From Acidobacteriaceae bacterium (lineage in GTDB: Bacteria > Acidobacteriota > Terriglobia > Terriglobales > Acidobacteriaceae), in the NCBI GenBank assembly GCA_003132825.1, contig PKYX01000247.1, forward strand, positions 1 to 10,779: a stretch of DNA of 10,779 bases, read 5' to 3'. The translations under genes and the position numbers were made by a program. Shown in pieces: positions 6,909 through 10,779 of this stretch (positions are counted from its first letter, which is position 1; every line of letters starts with the position of its first letter). Under the pieces are notes generated by a model. The model saw only the letters and a list, made by a program, of their open reading frames with translations. It was not told the origin of the DNA and ran no database searches.

Positions 6909-7742
6909 TTAAGACGAATCGAGTCCTCGAAGACTCGTTCGCACCCGGTGGCCAATTGTCCTCCCTATGAATTTTGTCGCTGCCTCTACGCGCTGCATGG
7001 AGGCGGTTCTGTCGTGTGGATCGAGACCGAAGGCGCCCAGAAGCTTGTCTTGTTCGTCCCGCGGCCAGTTTTGGCGATCTTTCCATGCCTCGATACTGCC
7101 GGCCCTGACCGCTTCGTTACCGCCATGGGCGGTTTCCACTAACTGCAGCCACCGCTTTGTGAGGGCCTGAGCAGGTGCGCTCGCCGGGTCCAGATCAATG
7201 GCCGCTTCGATCTCGGCGAAGAGTTGCTGCCATGCCTGCATGTTCTTCTGACGGGCTTCAGGAGGCGTTTGGTGGACGATGCGTTGCTTATCGAGCCAGG
7301 CTTGATCGGTGTAATACTTCCGCATGAAGTTCTCTTGTGGGTGCATGTGTGGCTGCATATCGATCACCGCAATAATCTTTCGAAGAATGGATGCGTCGGT
7401 TGTTTGCCCTGATTGAATGACCTTTTCCGCTGCTTCAATTGCAATGATGGCGCGATCGATCAGCTTTCGCTTTTCGGCTAAAGCTTCACGTTGCACACGC
7501 AGGGAGTCGACGAGCGTCAGCGGTCCGCGTTTCAGGAGCAGCTTGATCTCCTGAAGCGGGATACCCAGGAACTTCAGTGCGGCAATCTGTTCTAAGAGCT
7601 CCAGGTCTTCCGGACGGTAGAGGCGAATACCGGAGCTTCCGCGCTGCGGTTTGAGCAAACCAATGCGGTCGTAGTGGTGCAACGCCCGAACGGTTACTCC
7701 TGCCAATTTCGCGCATTTGCCAATCCGGTAGCTGCTGCTCAT
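6909..7742 (-). CDS. MerR-family transcriptional regulator with TipAS-like effector domain
   Basis: 277 residues. Residues 5-75 are the winged helix-turn-helix of MerR proteins: YRIGKCAKLAGVTVRALHHYD, GLLKPQRGSSGIRLYRPEDL, and LKFLGIPLQEIKLLLK. A long dimerisation helix follows (about 78-110, REALAEKRKLIDRAIIAIEAAEK). The C-terminal half (about 138-225) resembles the TipAS antibiotic-recognition domain: FMRKYYTDQAWLDK, MQAWQQLFAEIEAAIDLDPAS, ALTKRWLQLVE and GSIEAWKDR. TipA-type regulators bind hydrophobic or peptide ligands and remodel promoters with overlong spacers. There are no conserved metal-binding cysteines of the MerR/CueR kind, so a small organic ligand is more likely than a metal. 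The ATG at 7742 is taken because the DNA-binding domain begins at once. The gene lies upstream of, and on the same strand as, the small ORF and esterase (85-base gap), so these are the first candidates for its targets, together with its own promoter. Confidence 0.93.
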   Translation of the reverse strand: MSSSYRIGKCAKLAGVTVRALHHYDRIGLLKPQRGSSGIRLYRPEDLELLEQIAALKFLGIPLQEIKLLLKRGPLTLVDSLRVQREALAEKRKLIDRAIIAIEAAEKVIQSGQTTDASILRKIIAVIDMQPHMHPQENFMRKYYTDQAWLDKQRIVHQTPPEARQKNMQAWQQLFAEIEAAIDLDPASAPAQALTKRWLQLVETAHGGNEAVRAGSIEAWKDRQNWPRDEQDKLLGAFGLDPHDRTASMQRVEAATKFIGRTIGHRVRTSLRGLDSS

Positions 7743-7748
7743 GGCTCT

Positions 7749-7785
7749 CCGACTATAGTCGGGCCTGACGCAGGGTCAAGGTCAA
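7749..7785 (-). promoter_or_regulatory. MerR promoter/operator region with palindromes
   Basis: On the minus strand there are two tandem TTGACC boxes (complements of 7780-7785 and 7774-7779) and TATAGT (complement of 7752-7757), with spacers of 22 and 16 bases respectively. Between them is a dyad, CTTGAC-N5-GTCAGG (complement of 7764-7780), typical of MerR-family operators. The -10 is embedded in a perfect 14-bp palindrome, CCGACTATAGTCGG, at 7749-7762. Autoregulation is the natural reading. With this -10 the transcript would begin only a few bases before the ATG at 7742, so the message would be nearly leaderless, or the real start uses another promoter. Confidence 0.5.
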
Positions 7786-7824
7786 GCGGAGAATGGGCTC
7801 TTACCCGTCGAAAAGGCCTGGCGG

Positions 7825-7850
7825 CAGGGCGCCCTGTATCAGGGCATGCC
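7825..7850. repeat. Two adjacent short palindromes
   Basis: CAGGGCGCCCTG (7825-7836) is a perfect 12-bp palindrome and GGCATGCC (7843-7850) a perfect 8-bp one. The motif CAGGGC recurs at 7840-7845. They lie upstream of the MerR promoter and just past the end of the small membrane frame at 7885. No T-run follows, so a terminator role is not supported by sequence. Confidence 0.35.
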
Positions 7851-7884
7851 TTAAGCCGTGCCGAAACCGCTTCAACCTGGCGGG

Positions 7885-8295
7885 CTAACTCTTGGCGGCA
7901 AGCCTCGGGACAGGCCTGTGGCTCTGCGTCCCGATGCAGATTCTCTTCATCGCCGTAGCCTCGTGGTCCGCGCCCTGGAGCGTCGGAGGGCCGCTCTCGC
8001 GACCGACGTTCAGCAAATCCGCACGTCTTTGTCGCCTACGTGCACCCCGCCATGTGGCTCTGAGCAAGCCAATGCCGAGCGAAAGAACTGCTACGGCAAG
8101 AACAACTGCTCCAACGTAGATCAGGGAGACCGCTCCGTTGGCTTCGGTTGCGGCCGGGGGAAGCACGGAAAAGAAGAAGCCCGCCGAAAGGAGAATTGCA
8201 GCCAGTAGTAGGCGAGGACTGCGATTGTCTCGGAATGGCTCTGCGGTTGCTTTGTCGCCACAAGCTCCCGCTCCGGAATCGGCGCCGGCCCGTTT
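7885..8295 (-). pseudogene. Open frame for a two-helix membrane protein lacking a normal start codon
   Basis: The minus-strand frame is open from just after TAA 8296-8298 to a stop at 7885-7887. It encodes two clear membrane segments: RLLLAAILLSAGFFFSVLP, then after a short ATEANG loop AVSLIYVGAVVLAVAVLSLG, closing with a positive RATWRGARRRQRR stretch. The first helix has no ATG, GTG or TTG before it in frame; the first usable start (GTG 8166) falls at its end. Nearby start codons (GTG at 8261, TTG at 8263) are in the other two frames. A frameshift or lost start codon would explain this. The residues after the Arg-rich stretch show no conserved look. No family recognised. It may be a relic, or a gene whose start is disturbed by a sequence error. 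Confidence 0.35.
8236..8251 (+). promoter_or_regulatory. Weak sigma-54-like site
   Basis: TGGCTCTGCGGTTGCT fits TGGCAC-N5-TTGCW with one mismatch, and the GG-to-GC spacing of 10 is correct. Downstream there is only a 23-codon frame (ATG 8313 to TGA 8384). It may be chance: a match of this quality is expected roughly once in a few tens of kilobases. Confidence 0.25.
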
Positions 8296-8298
8296 TTA

Positions 8299-8557
8299 AG
8301 ACTACGGATACTATGTGCTTTGTGCTTGCTTTATATCAGGCTTTAGAATGGTGCGAAGTATTGGAAAGGAAGGGGCGAGGCTGATGGCCGCGCCTGTATC
8401 GCGGCTAGCCGACGATTGTAACGGCAACATTTAATGATTGCGGCCGGACGGGTAAACCGACCAGATGTGGCGGATCCCTCTGCCAGTGAACCCAGACCTG
8501 AGAATCGGACTCGGCCGGAATAGGCATTTCTAGCCGGGTAAAGGCCGAGCGGGTCCC
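8299..8557. other. Intergenic stretch; no supported gene
   Basis: The stretch contains a tandem 7-base repeat, TGTGCTT twice (8314-8327), which overlaps a 23-codon plus-strand frame (8313-8384, beginning MCFVLALYQALEW) with no good ribosome site. A perfect palindrome, CGGCTAGCCG, is at 8402-8411. The DNA just downstream of the activator stop (below 8558) shows no hairpin followed by a T-run on the minus strand. Nothing else recognisable. Confidence 0.4.
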
Positions 8558-10414
8558 TCAGCCTTGCCCGTGCAGTTGGGACTTCAAGTTAAGATTCCGG
8601 ATCAGCCGATGCAGGTACTTGGGATGCAGGCCCAATAGACGCGCTGCCTCGCTGGGGCTGCCTTGGGCTTCCTCGAGGGCTGCCAGCACGACCTGTCTTT
8701 TGGTTTGGTCGAGTGCGTTGTGATAACGCGCGGAGGACAAGCCCGCCGCTTGTTCCTCGAGTAGCGAGCCCGGAAGATCTTCGAGAAGAATCTCGTCGGT
8801 TAAGCCGAGCACCAGAGCATGTTCGATGGCGTTCTCCAGTTCGCGAACATTGCCCGGCCAACTGTATTGCATTAAGAGAGCCCTCGCTTCTCCAGCGATG
8901 CCTTTGAAGCCGCGCTTGCACTTAGCCGCATACTTGTTGGCGAAGTGCAGGGCCAGCAGGGGAATGTCCTCGCGATGCTCGCGCAGTGGCGGCGAAGCTA
9001 CGGAAACCACGTTGAGGCGGTAATACAAGTCCTGCCGGAATTCGCCGGCCTTGATTGCCTGCTCCAGGTTCTTGTTGGTGGCGGCAATGACGCGAGCGTT
9101 GAGGGCGAGCAGCCGGTTGCCCCCGAGCCGCTCGAACTCCCGCTGCTGCAGCGCCCGCAGTAGCTTGGCTTGCAACGCCGGCGCCATCTCGCCGATCTCA
9201 TCGAGGAACAGCGTGCCTGCCTCGGCCACTTCGAGCTTGCCCTTCTTGGTGGTGGCTGCCCCGGTGAAAGCTCCTTTCTCATGTCCGAACAGCTCGCTTT
9301 CGAGCAAAGCTTCCGGGATGGCGGCGCAATTGATGGCGACAAACGGCTGGTCGGCGCGTTCGCTGGTCACATGGATCGCGCGCGCCACCAGTTCCTTGCC
9401 CGTGCCGCTCTCTCCCCGAATCAGGACCGTGGAATCGGTTGAGGCCACGCGCGCGATAAATTGACCGAGGCGCACCATGGGCTTGCTCTCCCCGATCAGA
9501 GTGCTTCCGGAAGCGGCATCCGCCCGCAGGCGCTGGTTCTCGGCGCGCAAGGAGTCAAGTTTCAGCAGGTTCTCGAGAGTGACGGCGGCGATGCGGGAGA
9601 CCGAGCTGAGGAAATAGACGTGGTCCTCCCCGAAAGGACGCGAAGCTGAGGTGAGATAGATCGCGCCCAGGGTTTTCTCCACCCCGACGAGCGGAACGCA
9701 AAGAACGTTTTCGGCATTGGCCGGGCCCTCCCCCGCAGCCGTATAGATCGCCGAGCGCTCCCAGATCGCCTGTCGAAGCAGCTCGTCGCGGATTGCCGTG
9801 TCCTCTTTCCCCCCGGTCTTCCTGCTCCATCGACAAATCGATGGCGTCTCGTCGTCGAGGTTGGCGAGCAGCACGATCGCCCCCCACTCCGCCGGGATCA
9901 CTTCGGCAATCTGCACCAGCAGTTCCTGCTGCAATTGCTCCAGGTCGCGGGTCGAATTGATGACGTTCGCAATCTTAAAGAAGGCGGCCAGATCGCGCGC
10001 CATGCGTCCGAGGCCGGAAGCGTCGCGTGGTAGTCCAGAGCGCTCGTCGAGCACCATCGTCTTCAGGCCAGAACCTGACGCCGGTCCGGCCAGCGGCTGC
10101 GCAAGATCCGCATCGTCTTCCGGGTGGGTGCGGAAAACAAATTCGCAGCTTCCGACGCGAATGCGGTCGCCATGCTGGAGGAGCCTGCGGGTCACCGCGG
10201 CGTCGTTTACGAAGGTCCCATTGTGGCTCTCTAGATCTGCAAGTTCGAACTCGCCGCCCGCGATTTGGCTCACGGTGCAGTGTTTTCTCGATACGGCACG
10301 ATCCTCGAGGGAGAGTTGGTTGGTGGAGTCTCTTCCCAACGACAGCGGCCCCCCGTTCAAAGGGCGAACGGTCCCCTTCAACGGGCCGGAAACGGCGATC
10401 AGGCGCGGATTCAT
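8558..10414 (-). CDS. Sigma-54-dependent enhancer-binding activator, FHA-GAF-AAA+-Fis HTH
   Basis: A bacterial enhancer-binding protein that uses ATP hydrolysis to open promoters held by sigma-54 RNA polymerase. The ATG at 10414 is chosen because GGAGAGG lies 6 bases upstream (complement of 10421-10427) and the FHA domain starts at once; the frame stays open 83 codons further back but that part has no protein-like features. The product has 618 residues. FHA at about 5-96 ([29 protein letters not shown]) binds phosphothreonine. GAF at about 140-285 is a sensory domain. AAA+ spans about 304-535, with Walker A GESGTGKE (334-341), sigma-54-contacting GAFTGA (381-386), Walker [10 protein letters not shown] (401-409) and [10 protein letters not shown] (519-528). 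The C-terminal Fis-type helix-turn-helix is at about 585-612 ([20 protein letters not shown]). All motifs needed for activity look intact. It has an FHA rather than a response-regulator receiver domain, so control is probably through a Ser/Thr kinase. Confidence 0.95.
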   Translation of the reverse strand: MNPRLIAVSGPLKGTVRPLNGGPLSLGRDSTNQLSLEDRAVSRKHCTVSQIAGGEFELADLESHNGTFVNDAAVTRRLLQHGDRIRVGSCEFVFRTHPEDDADLAQPLAGPASGSGLKTMVLDERSGLPRDASGLGRMARDLAAFFKIANVINSTRDLEQLQQELLVQIAEVIPAEWGAIVLLANLDDETPSICRWSRKTGGKEDTAIRDELLRQAIWERSAIYTAAGEGPANAENVLCVPLVGVEKTLGAIYLTSASRPFGEDHVYFLSSVSRIAAVTLENLLKLDSLRAENQRLRADAASGSTLIGESKPMVRLGQFIARVASTDSTVLIRGESGTGKELVARAIHVTSERADQPFVAINCAAIPEALLESELFGHEKGAFTGAATTKKGKLEVAEAGTLFLDEIGEMAPALQAKLLRALQQREFERLGGNRLLALNARVIAATNKNLEQAIKAGEFRQDLYYRLNVVSVASPPLREHREDIPLLALHFANKYAAKCKRGFKGIAGEARALLMQYSWPGNVRELENAIEHALVLGLTDEILLEDLPGSLLEEQAAGLSSARYHNALDQTKRQVVLAALEEAQGSPSEAARLLGLHPKYLHRLIRNLNLKSQLHGQG

Positions 10415-10420
10415 CGAATG

Positions 10421-10427
10421 CCTCTCC
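10421..10427 (-). promoter_or_regulatory. Ribosome binding site that fixes the activator start
   Basis: GGAGAGG on the minus strand, 6 bases before ATG 10414. It supports a 618-residue product and rejects the 701-residue reading that begins at 10663, which would run across the divergent sigma-54 promoter. Confidence 0.65.
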
Positions 10428-10498
10428 GGCTGTCTAGTGTAGCCGAGGACACCGGCGATGCATCTCGGAATCGCAATCCATCCCGAGGGAACCGAAAA

Positions 10499-10513
10499 GA
10501 TACCGCTGGTATC
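10499..10513. promoter_or_regulatory. Inverted repeat, candidate activator-binding (enhancer) site 1
   Basis: GATACC-GCT-GGTATC is a perfect dyad with 6-bp arms and a 3-base centre. It lies about 135 bases upstream of the -24 element of the plus-strand sigma-54 promoter, the usual range for enhancer sites bound by Fis-type helix-turn-helix domains. Assignment to the adjacent activator is an inference from position and symmetry. Confidence 0.4.
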
Positions 10514-10524
10514 CGTTGCGCTAC

Positions 10525-10538
10525 CCCAGCCAGCTGGG
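10525..10538. promoter_or_regulatory. Inverted repeat, candidate site 2
   Basis: CCCAGC-CA-GCTGGG is a perfect dyad with 6-bp arms, 11 bases from the preceding one and about 110 bases upstream of the -24 box. Its sequence differs from the GATACC dyad, so at most one of the two is likely to be the site of a given protein. Confidence 0.25.
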
Positions 10539-10646
10539 CGGGCGAAGGGAAGCTCCGTCCCGCGGTCGCCGGTGCGTGCTTTATATCGTTGCGAACACGA
10601 CACAAATCGACCTGGCTTCGGTTTGCCTTCGCCGCCGAGCGCGCTC

Positions 10647-10662
10647 TGGCATGCGACTTGCA
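10647..10662 (+). promoter_or_regulatory. Sigma-54 (-24/-12) promoter
   Basis: TGGCATGCGACTTGCA matches the consensus TGGCACG-N4-TTGCA at every defined position but one (T for C). The invariant GG and GC are exactly 10 bases apart. It points rightward, away from the sigma-54 activator gene and towards the ATG at 10769. The predicted transcription start is near 10673, giving an untranslated leader of about 96 bases. Confidence 0.8.
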
Positions 10663-10703
10663 ATATAGGAATGCGTCACCGCGAGCATCGGCCCGACAGC
10701 CGA

Positions 10704-10725
10704 GAAGTTTGAGAGTGACAACTTC
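10704..10725 (+). other. Possible small hairpin in the leader of the sigma-54 transcript
   Basis: GAAGTT (10704-10709) can pair with AACTTC (10720-10725) across a 10-base loop, inside the predicted leader. The stem is short and AT-rich; a regulatory role is speculative. Confidence 0.2.
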
Positions 10726-10755
10726 AGTTTGGGTTCCACTGCATAAGGAGCCCCC

Positions 10756-10763
10756 AGAGGAGG
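10756..10763 (+). promoter_or_regulatory. Strong ribosome binding site
   Basis: AGAGGAGG lies 5 bases before the ATG at 10769, close to ideal complementarity with the 16S rRNA 3' end. It suggests high expression of the downstream gene once the sigma-54 promoter is active. Confidence 0.75.
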
Positions 10764-10768
10764 ATGTT

Positions 10769-10779
10769 ATGAAACGCAA
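10769..10779 (+). CDS. Start of a sigma-54-controlled gene (3' partial, three full codons visible)
   Basis: Only ATG-AAA-CGC and two more bases lie in the window, so the product cannot be identified. That it is a real gene is supported by the AGAGGAGG ribosome site 5 bases upstream and the sigma-54 promoter 107 bases upstream. It is divergent from the sigma-54 activator gene, a common arrangement for an activator and its principal target. The Lys-Arg start is compatible with a signal peptide but proves nothing. Confidence 0.6.

Noticed and set aside
6920..6937. Inverted repeat CGAGTC/GACTCG at the end of the MerR gene
   Set aside because: It lies inside the last codons and is not followed by a T-run, so a terminator is not supported.
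7858..8208. 116-residue plus-strand frame
   Set aside because: Low-complexity Arg/Lys/Cys-rich translation with no ribosome site; it lies opposite the membrane-helix frame, which has far better coding character.
9798..10442. 214-residue plus-strand frame opposite the activator
   Set aside because: Ser/Arg-rich shadow of the FHA and GAF coding sequence, no recognisable domain.
10610..10630. Second possible -24/-12 site (TGGCTTCGGTTTGC)
   Set aside because: GG and GC are 9 bases apart instead of the required 10.
10415..10663. N-terminal extension of the sigma-54 activator frame to an ATG at 10663
   Set aside because: The extra 83 residues have no domain-like features and would cross the divergent sigma-54 promoter; a ribosome site and the FHA start support ATG 10414.

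Overview
The window is GC-rich and coding-dense, and it looks like a chromosomal segment of a member of the Acidobacteriota. That assignment is an inference from gene content: a Ser/Thr kinase fused to a large membrane domain, a secreted stand-alone lectin-like 'TolB/TolR-associated' domain protein, and an FHA-GAF-AAA+ sigma-54 activator. I see no tRNA, rRNA, CRISPR array, intact insertion sequence or phage gene.

Layout from left to right. (1) 1-2265, plus strand: a membrane-anchored Ser/Thr protein kinase whose N-lobe lies outside the window. (2) 2269-2590, plus strand: a small gene that reads sensibly only across three frames, so probably a pseudogene; it ends next to the converging gene cluster. 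(3) 2612-3424, minus: a secreted lectin-like protein. (4) 3720-4619, minus: a stand-alone 5'-3' exonuclease/FEN-type nuclease. (5) 4813-4974, plus: the helix-turn-helix relic of a LysR regulator, which overlaps the end of the next gene. (6) 4948-6582 (secreted type-B carboxylesterase), 6602-6823 (possible 73-residue protein) and 6909-7742 (MerR regulator with a TipAS-like sensor domain), all on the minus strand and possibly one transcription unit. The MerR gene has a palindromic promoter/operator region. (7) 7743-8557: a long stretch with no convincing intact gene. It holds an open frame for a two-helix membrane protein with no start codon, and a weak sigma-54-like site. (8) 8558-10414, minus: the sigma-54 enhancer-binding activator. 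(9) 10415-10768: a divergent control region with a near-perfect -24/-12 sigma-54 promoter on the plus strand, two inverted repeats upstream of it, and a strong ribosome binding site before a gene that starts at 10769 and runs out of the window.

The clearest regulatory story is at the right end: an FHA-controlled bacterial enhancer-binding protein faces a sigma-54 promoter that fires away from it into the gene at 10769. FHA domains bind phosphothreonine, so the activator probably answers to a Ser/Thr kinase. The kinase at the left end is a possible but unproven partner. The second unit, MerR-TipAS with a secreted esterase, suggests small-molecule-responsive expression of an exported hydrolase.
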